Shown here piece by piece: positions 1 to 11,275 of a stretch of DNA of 64,000 nt. The notes beneath the pieces were generated by a model. The model worked only from the letters and a program-made list of their open reading frames with translations. It was not told where the DNA came from and did not search any database. Source of the stretch: Tenodera sinensis (taxonomy: Eukaryota; Arthropoda; Insecta; Mantodea; Mantidae); NCBI GenBank assembly GCA_030765045.1, contig CM060967.1:24119784-24183783 (forward strand), written 5' to 3'. How positions within the stretch are numbered: position 1 is the stretch's first letter; the number at the start of each line of letters is the position of its first letter. The translations under genes and the position numbers were made by a program.

Positions 1-1757
1 AATACATTCTTTGGTTTTAAACGTAATATTATGTTCAAACTTTGAAACACGAAATACAATAAGAAATTAAACCACTAAACAGTGGAATCATATCGTCCCT
101 GTTATATTTTTACAAATACAAGTATTCAGAAAGTACCTTATGACATTGTAAATAAATACCTTAAGTTTGATTTATGCTTCTGATCAAAGTAGCATTTGAT
201 ATTGCAAATTGAAATCCGCATATTGAAGAGCCATGGGGTGTTTTGTAACTCTACGGGGGATAGTAGAGGCACGGTTCATAAAACTTAATCTGAATTCAAA
301 CACTTGAAAATGACCTTAGTCAAGCTGAACTTAATTCTGCTTGCACAAACATTGATCTCAATGGCATTTTGATCCAAGATCAAATCAGTAAATACATAAT
401 TAACCTCAAATTAACCTGTTGGGGATCATCTCTGTTTCTTATCGTCTTAGGGGATCTCGCGAGGTATGGGGTGTAATTAGTGACAATGACGTTACAATGC
501 AGGGTCGAGGGGTGCAACTGCAACGAGAACAAGGAAAAATGGGGGAAGGGTGGGTAGTTATACCACGTTTTAATTTTCCTTAGGTTTATCTGCAAATTCT
601 TAATGTCTGTTATGAAAAAGGGTACAAATATTGCTTGAAATAAACAGCAATTTTTGAATTAAGCGATTCTATGTTATAAGAAAAACTAACTTTGTCCTTA
701 GAATCACAAAAACGTGTAAACCTTTACAGTAAACATAATTTAATATTACAATGAAAAGTAAAAATACGCTTAATCCTACAAATTCTCCCTATACTTATAG
801 TTGAATTAAAATTCTTATCAAATAAGCTTAACAATGGTTGTCTATTACGCAGTTTTTGCTTTCGAATGAAGGTTTCCTTGTAATACCTGTAAATAAACCG
901 CTTTTCTTGTGTGGCATTGCATTTTAATTATATTTCTGTGAATTTGCACAGCTTCTAAAACTTCAGTTGTGCTACCAGCTTGTTATAGGCCAATAACCTG
1001 GCCACGTGTAGCTTCTGATGGGTATGCCATGGTGTGAATAAAAACAGTCGAGCTTAGTGAGTAACGATTTACTGAAAGACCAGAAGAACTAAGAAGAACT
1101 GATATCACGGGACCACTGATTAGTATGCATGCATTGTTTTCAACCACATACGCTTTAAACGCCTGTAACGTGATTATTTAAATGACAGTGCACACGTGCT
1201 GTTAGCCTTTTAAATCGTTAAAATACATTTTTGTCTTTAGCTATTTTCTCACTACATACAAATGTAGAAAATGCTTCTATCAATCTGTTTGATTTTTGCA
1301 CATTGGACCCCTCACATTGTTTTATTCTTTTCTTTCTTTTTTTTTTAATTTTTTTATTTGTCCATCAGTTGTTCCTTTTCACTCCAGTAAATATACCTAA
1401 ACGCTTTTAACACATTTAAAAACCCTCTTGCTGGAGTGGTTTTCAACCGGCGATTTTGAGGTCAGTAGGCCAGCGTCTAACCCAGTGATGTCCAACCTTC
1501 TCTCTTTGTAGACGCTTACGTAATTAGCTGCTTTACCCCACAACCCTCCTCCAGTCGGAGGGTATCCAGTAACGAACATAAACAGGAATTTCTATGGCAA
1601 TTTCTGTCATAACTTTAATTTTCTGAAAGTGTTCTCAGAACTCATTCTGAATGATTTTTGCATAAATGGTTAAGAGTAAGAGACAAAGAAAAGCTTACTA
1701 AATAAAAATGTAGATCTCATTGGTTAAGAAACATAGGAATTGAAATTTTCACAGGCT
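1..1757. other. AT-rich DNA without recognised genes
   Basis: No open frame here has a recognisable domain. The only structure is a pyrimidine/T-rich run at about 1320-1365. The short open frames (for example 380-595 and 1397-1579, minus strand) have no family signature and are taken as chance. Confidence 0.6.
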
Positions 1758-1771
1758 GGTTACCTTAAGGA

Positions 1772-2133
1772 GACCGCCTCCGTGGCGCAGTTGGTAGCGC
1801 GCTTGCCTCTGGCGCGGAGGACCCGGGTTCGATCCCCGGTACCAGCATGGGGATTTTATCCCCTCTGGGAGGTCTGGCACGGGGTGCACTCAGCCTCGTT
1901 AGGTCCCGGGGGGACCAATTGAGGAGCTACTTGATGGAGAAGTAGCGGTCCCAGGTCTAGAAGACCGCATAACTGGCCGGGAGGGCTCGGGGCGCTGACC
2001 ACGTCCCACCCTCCAGTACTGCACCTCACCAATGACGCCTGTAGTGGGCAGAGGTGGGGGACGCAGCAGCTGGGTGGTAGGCCTTGGCTCCTCGTGGGCT
2101 GTCGCGCCGGGGTTTAGTTTAGTTTAGTTTTTA
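1772..2133 (+). mobile_element. tRNA-derived SINE with TTTAG tail and 14-bp target duplication
   Basis: A non-autonomous retroposon of about 362 bp. The head has a tRNA-like A box (TGGCGCAGTTGGTAGC, near 1784) and a B box (GGGTTCGATCCCC, near 1826). These are the internal RNA polymerase III promoter elements. A GC-rich, tRNA-unrelated body follows and ends in about three TTTAG repeats plus T's. A perfect 14-bp direct repeat, GGTTACCTTAAGGA, flanks it at 1758-1771 and 2134-2147, which fixes both boundaries. The acceptor-stem positions do not pair, so it is not a functional tRNA gene. The intact duplication suggests a fairly recent insertion. Mobilisation would need the proteins of a partner LINE, which is not identified. 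Confidence 0.88.
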
Positions 2134-2147
2134 GGTTACCTTAAGGA

Positions 2148-3289
2148 AAGGAATTTCGATTCTAGGCTTTTCCTTATCTTGAGAAGACATACTGAATAAC
2201 TTTAAGCTGTAATCATTTAAGCTTCATTTTAATAATTTCATCCTCCCATACGACCTAGGATTTGTGCACCAGCTCACGGTCCCTGGAAGGAATGTAGCGA
2301 GCCAGTACGTCAGTAAAAAATTCCAGGTACACAGCGATATCTGAAATATCTTCGTGCCTCTATTCGCGCTTATGGCAGTAGTGCCAACCTTGGAACGTGT
2401 ATTCACGCTAGACTAAAGCAAAGAAGGCACTCAGCATAGTGGAACTTAAATGCCATTTTCAGTTCAGGCAGCAAATTGAGGTTATAAAACGTAAACGATG
2501 TTTTCAATTATTCCACTGCTGAACCTACAGTACCAGGTGACATAAGGCGTTAAACGTAACAAAAGTGTTGTATAAAAGTATATCAGAAACGTTTACTAAA
2601 TTCATGGCCTATTCATGTCTTCAGATTTAAAAATGGTGGACGAGGCTTTTAATTCACCCTTAATTTTGATATTCCACCATGTTTATCTAGTAGCCCTGAG
2701 ATAGAGGTTTACATCACCGTAAAAAGTTGTACAAATACCTTTTTCTTGTTTATGCGTACATATTCCGACTTTTATGGGCACGATACGATTGTCATAACCA
2801 TCTCTTTATTACCAACATCCTATCTCGGTGAACGATGTACTTAACGAGCAGCACTTCATTCCTTTTATTCTTAGTAAAGCAGTTAGCGTGGTGGTAATGA
2901 GGTAATAAACTTATGTGTATGTATGTTCAGATGGGTGCGGTCGACTCGACTCACCTGTTGGTCGGTTCGCGATATCGATTTAGCGGGGAACATTAACAGG
3001 CCTCCCCTACATATGTACATCATGATACAGGTCGCAGCAAGTGTGACGCATGCGCAAACATACCTCTCCTCACATTCACCTTGGTGCTAAAAGCTCACCT
3101 GTTGAAAATAAAACAATTCATTTGTCTAACAGTGAAACGAAAAAAATCTGAGTATCTAGGCGAGCGATCCAAGCTCTCAGCGACAGCGCCGCTACCTAGT
3201 GTTATGAAAACTGAATCAAATCAATTCTACAATATTAACAAACATCTAGAGCCCATAAGCTTCACTTATCTTAGTATTTGCTGCAAGTT
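2148..3289. other. Unannotated AT-rich DNA
   Basis: I see no gene, RNA or repeat that I can support in this stretch. Confidence 0.5.
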
Positions 3290-3390
3290 CTTGATTCTAT
3301 CGCATGATGGTGCCACTTGTATTTATACTGTTCGCTATCATAACAAACGCTAAATCACTTAATATTTCTATGTTGCCAACCACTGAAAAC
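3290..3390 (-). repeat. Copy 1 of a ~100-bp dispersed repeat (inverted partner at 4564)
   Basis: The reverse complement matches 4564-4664 over about 100 bp with scattered substitutions. Shared words include GTTTTCAGTGGTTGGCAACA, GATTTAGCGTTTGTT and CATGCGATAGAAT. The open frames crossing each copy give similar peptides (…EILSDLAFV… and …EILNDLAFV…). This follows from the DNA match and I recognise no protein family in it. Confidence 0.7.
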
Positions 3391-3532
3391 AAAAAGAGAG
3401 AAAAAAAATTATTAACAGCATCAATCGGCGGTGTTTCAAAATCCATTATGCGCTCCTTATTTTTCAAAATTAATATATTTTTCCAAAGCATTACATCTAC
3501 GAGTCCATTTGTTTTAATAATTGAACTCGGTT

Positions 3533-3812
3533 AGGCCGTTCGCCTACCACCTAGGTGGCCCGGATTCGATTCCAGAGACTGCGTGTGGTATTTGTGGTGG
3601 ACGAAGCGGCATGTAGGCGGTTTCTCTCCGGGTTATCCGGTTCCCCACGTAACTCATTCCACGAATTACTCCATCATCACCTTTCCATTCATTTCGCCTG
3701 CATTTCAGATCATACTCTTCCTCACTTTCAGACGCGAACCTGGGCTGACCACCCGATTCCAGGTCTTCATTCTGTTCCTTTGGTCCCCGACAGGCGTCTG
3801 ACCCTAGGAGCG
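3533..3812 (+). mobile_element. tRNA-derived SINE, second family, 5' damaged
   Basis: A B box-like CGGATTCGATTCC (near 3570) is followed by a body shared with the SINE at 19829: GTGGTGGAC…CGGC, a TCCGG…TTCCCC block, then CTCATTCCAC. The next part (ACTCCATCATCACC, a pyrimidine-rich segment, CTGACCACCCG, CCAGGTCTTCA) is also shared with the fragment at 59491. The A-box side is short or rearranged, and no clear tail or target duplication is visible, so this is an old copy. Confidence 0.7.
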
Positions 3813-4563
3813 CGCTTGTAAGTCCTACATAACGGGTGCCACACCGGATTCATCAATCTGATTCTGTTTAATATTTCTAAAATGTTCCTTTGTTCTGATT
3901 CCTAAATGACGTTTGGATTTACTAGCATGTCACAATCCAAACAGCTGAATGATAAATACCAGAATCTTTTATAATTTGGAATTAAAGTCTTTTAAGAAAA
4001 ATTCGGCAAACTTTTATATCATATTTATTTTGAGGGACCAAAGTTATATCATGTTCTTTAATTGCTTAAAATTTTTTAGTAGTCCAAGAATGTAAAATGT
4101 TTTAAACAAACAATCATCTTGATCCTTTTGAGGCTAGAAACTTCAACAACTTTTTGATACTTAGATTTCCCTATTTTTATGTATAAGATCCGTATTAAAA
4201 CCATTAATTACCGCAGTGTTGATAATATGTTTGTAGTCTGTGTTAAATTATTTCTTATTAGGGGGTATGTTTATTTACCTATAAATTAAACTATTAAAAC
4301 GGTAAATTTGTTTGAAAAAAAAAAAAAGATTAAAACTTTTATTTCTTATGTACTCAATTATTAGTAAGAATAGGTTTTCTATAAATGTGAAAATTCAACT
4401 TACTGTTACGTTTTATTATCTTTAAATTTACAAATTGAAGGCAATGGAAGGTAAATTTAACACTTTAAGACCTCATTTATATTTTTCTCGGGAATAATAG
4501 CAAAAAATGTCATCTGCATATCTGTGCCAGGTTTTAAACATTATAGGGCATGCTTACCCTTTT
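3813..4563. other. AT-rich DNA, short poly(A) at 4316-4328
   Basis: Very AT-rich DNA with one A-run. No gene is supported. Confidence 0.5.
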
Positions 4564-4664
4564 GTTTTCAGTGGTTGGCAACATATTGAAATACTAAATG
4601 ATTTAGCGTTTGTTGGGATAGTGACCAGTATAAACAAAAGTGGCATTGATCATGCGATAGAATT
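4564..4664 (+). repeat. Copy 2 of the ~100-bp dispersed repeat (inverted relative to 3290)
   Basis: Matches the reverse complement of 3290-3390, with a few small indels and substitutions. The open frame 4507-4986 runs through it but resembles no known protein, so I do not call it a gene. Confidence 0.7.
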
Positions 4665-6077
4665 ATCGCGACACTATGTAGTCTGCTTTGAATTTAAAGA
4701 TGTTATATTGTACAGATGGCTCCAAATGTTTTCCTATGGACGAGAGAGTGTAGGGGAAAGAGATGAACTACATGCGCTTAGTCCGTCCGGCCTAGCGATG
4801 GCTTCACCAGTTATTTACTTTTGTGCATATTGCCCTGATGTGTGGCTGAGAGTTCCTTCTAGGTTTATAACGTTAATGGTTTCTTTACATTTAGATTACT
4901 TTCTTGCGAACAAGTGTAAGGGAAATATTGGCATGATATTCTCTTTGGGCTTTAAAACACATCACGCCCCTCACACTTGTAGGTAGCTATGAGCTGGCAA
5001 GTCGACCTTTGAGACCACCTGGCATAACAAATAGATAAGCCATCCTGGCTTCCCCCCGCGACTAGGAACATGTTACCCAAAAAACATTTGAAGCCAGCTG
5101 TACCATAGTGTTTAAACTTAACATCTTATCACATTGTCTCAACTTTTTTTCCCGTCTGAATAAGACGTGCATTTTAAAAGTAATTCTTACTCGCACCTTC
5201 CCCATTGTCTCTGCTGTGGTAGTTGGATAGTTTCCGCACACTGTATGTATCCTTAGAGATGCCATTGGTTTAACTCGACACGTCCGGCCTTCAACGAAAT
5301 GTCACTCAAACTTTGTATCAGCACAGAGCCCTCATTGGGAATTCTGGGGCACTTTCGCGACTCGATCCAACTGTAAAATTAGTTCCGCTATTGTTGCTCT
5401 GCTATACCTCACCACAACAACGTCAATACAGAAATTAGTGTATGTTAGACTCTGTCCGTTTGACGTAAGTTACATATTTCTTGAAAATTTCATTGGGATT
5501 AAATGGTTTCTGAGATAATTGGGATTTATGAATTTAACATGTGTGATAGAAACTTTTAATCTCCTCATAGTTTTTTATTTTCATAAGGGGTGCCTAACAT
5601 AATAATATCCACTTCAGTGTGTCATAACTGCGTCACAAAATGAACAACGCCTGCCAGTATAGACCATCCCCTTTAATCCCACACTTAAATACCTGACTTG
5701 TTGGCTGGGTAAACTAAGTCATTACATTTGCAGAAAGCACTAGAACTGTTACACATTAAATCGAGTTATAATAATGCGTTTGATAGAAGCATATAGATAG
5801 AAGATTCGGTTCCACCTACACGGTAGTAATTTCTACGCTATTTTCAACCATTTTGTTTATATTAAACACATTTTGTGTCTAATAATAATTATATGAGCCA
5901 CAGCTTTGGTTTGGCAAATTACACAATCTTCAAGTTTATAACTTTCCTTTATTTTATGTAATATTCTTACGGTGCCTTATAATTAACATACTAAATTGTT
6001 TCTCTTTCACAATAAATAAAGCATAAAGTTCCAATACTATTTAGCCTTAAAATATTTTAAAACTATTTGATCAACAT
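4665..6077. other. Unannotated DNA
   Basis: No domain-bearing frame or clear repeat. The remainder of the 4507-4986 frame has no recognisable motif. Confidence 0.5.
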
Positions 6078-6475
6078 ACTAAATCGTGGAAACGCATATC
6101 TCGAAGTGGTTCTTTCATCTATGGAACAGATGACGGGTTCATGTCCGGTGAATAGGGTGGGTGCTCTAGAACCTTCCACCCCCATCACTGCGTTGTGAAA
6201 ACGGGCGTTGTCCTGCTAAACAATGAGTGGATGCCGTCTCGGAAGTTGGGTCGCTTCCTCTGCAGTGCTAAAGGAAGATGATGTCCACATGCAGCAAAGA
6301 CTGAAGCAATTGAATAACGCTGTTTTGAGCCCATGTCTACCTTCACTTGGTTTCTGATGCACAGTATCACGTCTGGCACGAAAAGCTGCAATCCAACGTG
6401 CCACAGTTCGATATGGAATAACCTCATTTCCACGTAGTTCGCGTAGCCCAGGTGATATTCTCTGGCGTTTTTTTT
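6078..6475 (-). pseudogene. Tc1/mariner-type transposase fragment, frameshifted
   Basis: Transposases of this superfamily cut and paste DNA through a DDE/D catalytic domain behind paired helix-turn-helix DNA-binding motifs. Read on the minus strand from about 6475 downward, one frame gives an HTH-like stretch (LRGNEVIPYRTVARWIAAF). Further on comes QDNAR, and then, after a frame change, the family hallmark EHPPYSPDMNP followed by MKEPLRDMRF (about 6168-6080). A stop codon follows the hallmark and at least one frameshift separates the pieces. The overlapping 113-aa open frame at 6185-6526 is out of frame with the hallmark. The copy cannot encode an active enzyme. No terminal inverted repeats were identified. 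Confidence 0.75.
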
Positions 6476-7627
6476 TTTTTTAAACAGATCAGTTCTATCT
6501 TTGTTTATTTCATACTTGGTAGGCATTCTCTATAGGACAGTGTGGATTGACGACTTGTAGATGGAACTGTTTTATTCATATATCATTATTGTTTATGGAA
6601 TTATTTTTTTATTAACGTTATATTAACTCTGCCACTGCGTAATACCCATTTACAGTGAGTAAATACATACACGCATAAAGACCGGTTTATCTTTGGAGGT
6701 TAACGATGATTTCACTCACCACATTTATCAGGTATTGCTTTAATTAGCTATTGTCTGACGCTTTTCATCATTTACCTTTGGAGCTGTATACAGGTATTTA
6801 ACTTTATGTAAAGTTTCTCGTTCTGCTTGGGGTAGAGTTGAGAGACAGTTATTTCTGATTATGTGGAATTGCTTGCTACTAGCAGGAACGTTCATATTTT
6901 ATTTGAACTATGTGTTATTGGGATCTGTTTGTTTACTTTTTTCAAAAGTACAAAACATTTGTTTGCGGACAATGTTATTTGCTCTGTCACCACGGGAGGT
7001 ATAATTGATAGCATATGCTTTTAATTAGTTTCAGCATGGAACTGACCGTCTGTGGTCAGCCGCACTCTGACAGCAAATCTGTATGCTTTGAGTTCCAATT
7101 CCAGGATCTGGATAAGGCTTCCTCTTTCCCTATACAAATTAAGCGGAACAAGTGCTTTACTCGACCCAAAAATTGAACATCTAAATTTCAACAGAGCTAA
7201 CCAGGAAAAATCGTCACAGAACTTGTCTCAAATTCTTAGAGACACATGGTTTTTGTGTCCATACTTCAATTCTGGATTCACATACACTTCCGATTTAATT
7301 TTTGGGGACATACTTACTGTAAGCTCCAAAAAATGAGAACGGTCCTGGTGTCCTAGGACCTAGTGTCTAGAATGGTATAGAAGGTTTAAAAAAGTAATTA
7401 TAATTAATAGTTTTAATAACTTGAGTAGAATTTAAACCTGTCTATATTATACATCTTATGCAATGTCGTGTATTACTTAATTTTTCCTGCAAACTATTTA
7501 TATGAATTGTTTACTCAGAATTCAAAGTGATAAAAAGGTCGAAAATGTATAAAATTTCGATATATAAAGTTCTAAATCCCTACGTTACGTTTACAATTAC
7601 TAAAGTTTTGTAAACTCTTTCTACTAC
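6476..7627. other. Unannotated AT-rich DNA
   Basis: A T/A-run lies at 6469-6482. No gene is supported. The 7052-7336 frame shows no motif. Confidence 0.5.
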
Positions 7628-7924
7628 TTATTTATCATCCGCAACGAGCTCTGCAAGACTGACTGACAGTTGCAGAGAGTCTCGATGGTGCACCAAGTGA
7701 TGGACTAACAAACGTTTGTCGCACAGCGGACAAAGAGGAGCAGATTTCCCCTTAAAAAGGTAAGCATGTGTAAAATTACAGTGGCCCATGAGTAACCAAC
7801 CCAAGATCACCTCGCGACAGGAAGTTACCCAGTTTATCGAAAGTTCTTTCAATTCTCTAAGCTTATTTGCGCAGAGAGCTGACCACCCTTCGTGCCAGGA
7901 TGACAGTAGCGCTCTGCGCACTTC
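7628..7924 (-). pseudogene. Decayed C-terminus of a RNase H-type LINE ORF2
   Basis: The 97-aa minus-strand frame contains EVILGWLLMGHCNFTHAYL, then PLCPLCDKRLLVHHLVHH. This aligns in order with the C-terminal end of the intact LINE ORF2 at 42000-45692 (EQVIISRLRIGHTRLTHSYL, then a CX2C…H…C finger). Here the last cysteine of the finger is lost. No reverse transcriptase or tail is recognisable around it. It is therefore a short, old, 5'-truncated or eroded relative. The family assignment rests on this motif order only. Confidence 0.6.
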
Positions 7925-9040
7925 ATGACCAAAGTCTTCCGAAGTAATAGGAGAGATATGGCTCTCCTAGTACTTAGGTATTTTGCTTTTTATTGGTATT
8001 TTTATTTTATATGGAAATTCACCTCTGGCTTTTGCCATGATCCATTTTATAAGGGTGCTGAGGTCCAAGTAGTCATCATTATCATTAAAGCGAAACTCTG
8101 TGATAATTTTCAATTTTGATTGTCACTGAGTAAGGTCATCCACGTATGAAACAAATGCCACTCGCTGTTTACAGCGCTTCTCGCTAACAAGCTCACTTCA
8201 TATAGTTAGCAAACTGGTAGAAGTTGCTCGTTTCGCTGGCTTGCAAATGACAGCAGGTTTCGAGCGCCTCCAATTACATTTCGAATGTAAGGTGATGAAA
8301 TGCGTTTACACTTGACAGGAGTTCCAAGTACGTCACATATTGGGAGCAAGCTCGTTATCAAACCACACAAACAATCATTGAAAACGTACAGATTGGCGCC
8401 TGTCGATCACGTGCGCACAAAAACAATGGATAAGCGAATCTACCTCCTCTTCTTTTGTTTGCCATGTAATTGTAGAGCGGAAGTATCGAGGCATAGACTG
8501 CACGGCGTCAGATAAAGCGCGCAGTTAAATTGATTTTTTAAAAATTAAAGTGGATAAATACAAAGAGTCATTTGGAAGTGAGACTAATTAAAGATGTAGA
8601 GGATTGCGCGACTGCGGGAGCTGAAAACAAACTAGTCTAGCGTTAATATCACCTTTTTGATTTAGTTTTTTAATTATTTTGTGCGTGCCTTTCAAATTGT
8701 CGCGGATTTTCGTCCCCTCTGTTTGCCTAGGGACTATGCACAGCAATTGGTGAAAGGCTTGAGCTGGTTGTGTTAGATACTAGTGCAAATGTTTACACGG
8801 ACTTTTTATATACAGAGAAAATGTGCAACGCAGTTTCCATGTTGACTCCAAGTTCTATCGTACGGTACGTTTGTGCCTATTTGCTATATACACGAGCGAA
8901 CAAAGTAACGCTATCAACTGTGAGGCGTTTGCACAGTGAAGGTACATTTATTTTTTCAACTGTCGCAGTCGACTTGATATTCCAAATGGGAGTCTCTCTG
9001 GATACACAAGTATTTTGGATCTTTGAATCAAAACGAAAAA
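7925..9040. other. Unannotated DNA
   Basis: No supported feature. The 152-aa frame starting at 8770 runs into the Rep850 copy at 9041 and has no domain of its own. Confidence 0.5.
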
Positions 9041-9895
9041 CTCTATGTCACAGTCACATGACTTCCTCTACTGTTGTACTAACCATTCTTACAAATTCCT
9101 ATTTCTCTATTTTCTTCGTGATAATTGTGATAAGTATTTGCAGAATTTATCTTATTGCATATTTCCTTGTAGGTACAAGGGGAATATTAGAATACAGGAG
9201 GCTTTGTGCTATAGTCAAATGCTTTTAGCTTTGAGATTCTCTTCTGTTTGCACACTTAACATATAAAAAAATGAACAACGATGATCCATTTCACGAAAGT
9301 TCTAAGTTTTCCGAAACTCACACACATAACAAGGAATATCTCCGAAATGGTTCACCCTACAAGAAAATTTATTTCGACATAAATTGTGTATGTTAACAAG
9401 ACCTACATTTTTTGTATAGTATGATTTGGTCTATCTCTAACGGTTTACCAGTTATGCAAAAGTCGTCCAGAGTAAATACGACTACAGGGGCTATAGCCTG
9501 AAAATTCAATATATACATTTCATTTCTTATCAAAATATTTCAAACATATGACATTTTAATCAAAATCGTTAGAGCCATTTTCAAGAAAATCAAAACTTTT
9601 GAAAAATATTCCATGTAAAGGGTAGTTCAGGGTGTGGTTATTTTTTTCAAAATCTTCGTGTCGCATCCTTGAAAGACATTAAACTTAAATACCAACTTTG
9701 GTTTTTAACCGACTTTTCGTTTTTGAGTTATGCTATCCACAGACTGACAGACTGACACACACACTGACCTTTTTCTAAAAATGCGTTTTTTTTGGATTCA
9801 GTGGGTCTCAAAACATATATTTCCGGTGAAATCTCGACATCGAATTTTTGGGTGGAATACAATACTTCCCCTACTTACCAGTAGAGAAAGTAAAA
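9041..9895 (+). repeat. Rep850 dispersed repeat, near-complete copy
   Basis: One of the longest copies of the window's dominant repeat. Landmarks in order: the 5' block (TCACATGAC then CTAACCATTCTTAC); TGGTTCACCCTACAAGAAAA; GATTTGGTCTATCTCTAACG; AATCGTTAGAGCCATTTTCA; GACATTAAACTTAAATACCA; a GACA/CACA microsatellite near 9750; the 3' block TTCCGGTGAAATCTCGACAT, GGGTGGAATACAATACTTCC, CCAGTAGAGAAAGTAAAA. The box ACTTTCTCTACT near the 5' end is the inverted complement of AGTAGAGAAAGT at the 3' end. No protein is recognisable. A short fragment resembling the family's interior (about 9896-9935) follows directly. Confidence 0.85.
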
Positions 9896-9935
9896 TGAAT
9901 AACGATCTTCCATTTGAGAAATAGAGAATATGAAG

Positions 9936-10495
9936 GCAACACATCAGATTAATTTATTCAGAATGCATTGCAATGACGTCACAGTGCACCCCCTAACTAT
10001 TTTAAATACTCAGTACATTGAAACTAAACGATGTTTCCCTATTTCAACATTTTACAACCTGCAGCTACATTACTTATAAAAAGAGATTTTAAAATCTGGT
10101 TTTAGCCTGGCAGAGGCTTTAAGCTAAAGGACAAATGGGAAATGTTTTACCAACTCAAACGTTTGTGGCATCCAAATCAGAGCCCAGAGCTGATACCTCA
10201 GTTACTTGTGATGTTTTGTTTGTTTATTTAGAGACTGAAACACACATCACTCCAAGCCACACCTTTGAAACAGCATCAAGAGACGCAAAGGTAACTAACC
10301 TGAAGGTCTGTACTCGTGTTGGTACGAGTCCTCTGGTAGAAATGTTCAACTGCGGAGGATACAGCGCCTCGTGGTTGTCGTAGTCGATGGACAACACGTA
10401 CGGCAACTGAAAAATAGAATGAAATATTGTAAACATCAAATTTTGTGTATTCATAATGCAGGCAAAGATTAATGCAAGTAAGCCTGAAATCAAAT
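9936..10495. other. Unannotated DNA
   Basis: No supported gene. The overlapping 10135-10383 (+) and 10224-10628 (-) frames have no motif, and the latter runs into a Rep850 copy. Confidence 0.45.
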
Positions 10496-10998
10496 CATTT
10501 TTACTTTCTCTGCTGATAAGTAGAAGGAAGTATTGTATTCCACCCAAAATTTTCTGGCTATAGCCTATGTAGTTCTGTTTACTCTGGATGACTTTTAAAT
10601 AACTCGTAAACCGTAAGAGATAGACCAAATCTTATTATACAATAATGTAGATCTCGCTAAAACACACAATTTATGTCCGAATAAAATTTTTTGTAGAGTG
10701 AACCATTTCAGAGATATTCCTCGTTATTGTGTAAGTTTTAGAAAACATAGTTCTGTCAATTGGAACATCGGCATTCATATTTTTATATGTTAACCGTGCA
10801 AAGAGAACGGAATTTAAAATATTTGACTATCGCTCAAAACCTACTCTATTCCCATATTCCACTTCTGTCTACAAGGAAATAAGCAATAAGATAATTTGTA
10901 CAAATGTTTATCTCAGCTAACACGAATATAGAGGAATAAGGGATTGTAAGAATGGTTAGTACAAGAGTAGAGAAAGTCATGTGAGTGCAACACAGATT
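10496..10998 (-). repeat. Rep850 copy with internal deletion
   Basis: Reverse orientation. The 3' end (TTTTTACTTTCTCTGCTG) and GTATTCCACCCAAAATT run straight into CTGGCTATAGCCTATGTAG, so about 300 bp of the usual interior is missing. The remainder continues through ATAGACCAAATC to GTCATGTGAGTGCAACAC. Confidence 0.8.
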
Positions 10999-11011
10999 TT
11001 TTTGTATATTT

Positions 11012-11275
11012 ATACTTTTCTCAGATAGGAGGTCGTTATTCATATTTTTATTTCTTGGACATCCAAAGGGAAAAGGAATTTCAAAGATATCACAGAGCAA
11101 CCAGTTCTTAAAAGATTTGACTAACTAAGCTTATTCTATTCCCATTTTCCCCTTGCAACTACAAGAAAATTATAAATAAGATAATTTCTATAAATGCTTA
11201 TCTCATCTAACATAAAAATAAGTGCGTGTTAAAAGATTAGAAAAACTCTTGTAAGTTCGACACATTAGATTTTTT
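11012..11275 (-). repeat. Rep850 partial copy, 5' third only
   Basis: Follows the previous copy directly in the same orientation. It runs from the GGAGGTCGTTATTCA block to a diverged end, AAAACTCTTGTAAGTTCGAC. Tandem adjacency suggests either a nested insertion or a local duplication. Confidence 0.65.

Noticed and set aside
1784..1850. Functional tRNA gene
   Set aside because: A and B boxes are present, but acceptor ends do not pair and it lies inside a SINE bounded by a target duplication.
4507..4986. 159-aa open frame as a gene
   Set aside because: Part of it is a dispersed repeat and the rest shows no domain. No supporting splice or start context.
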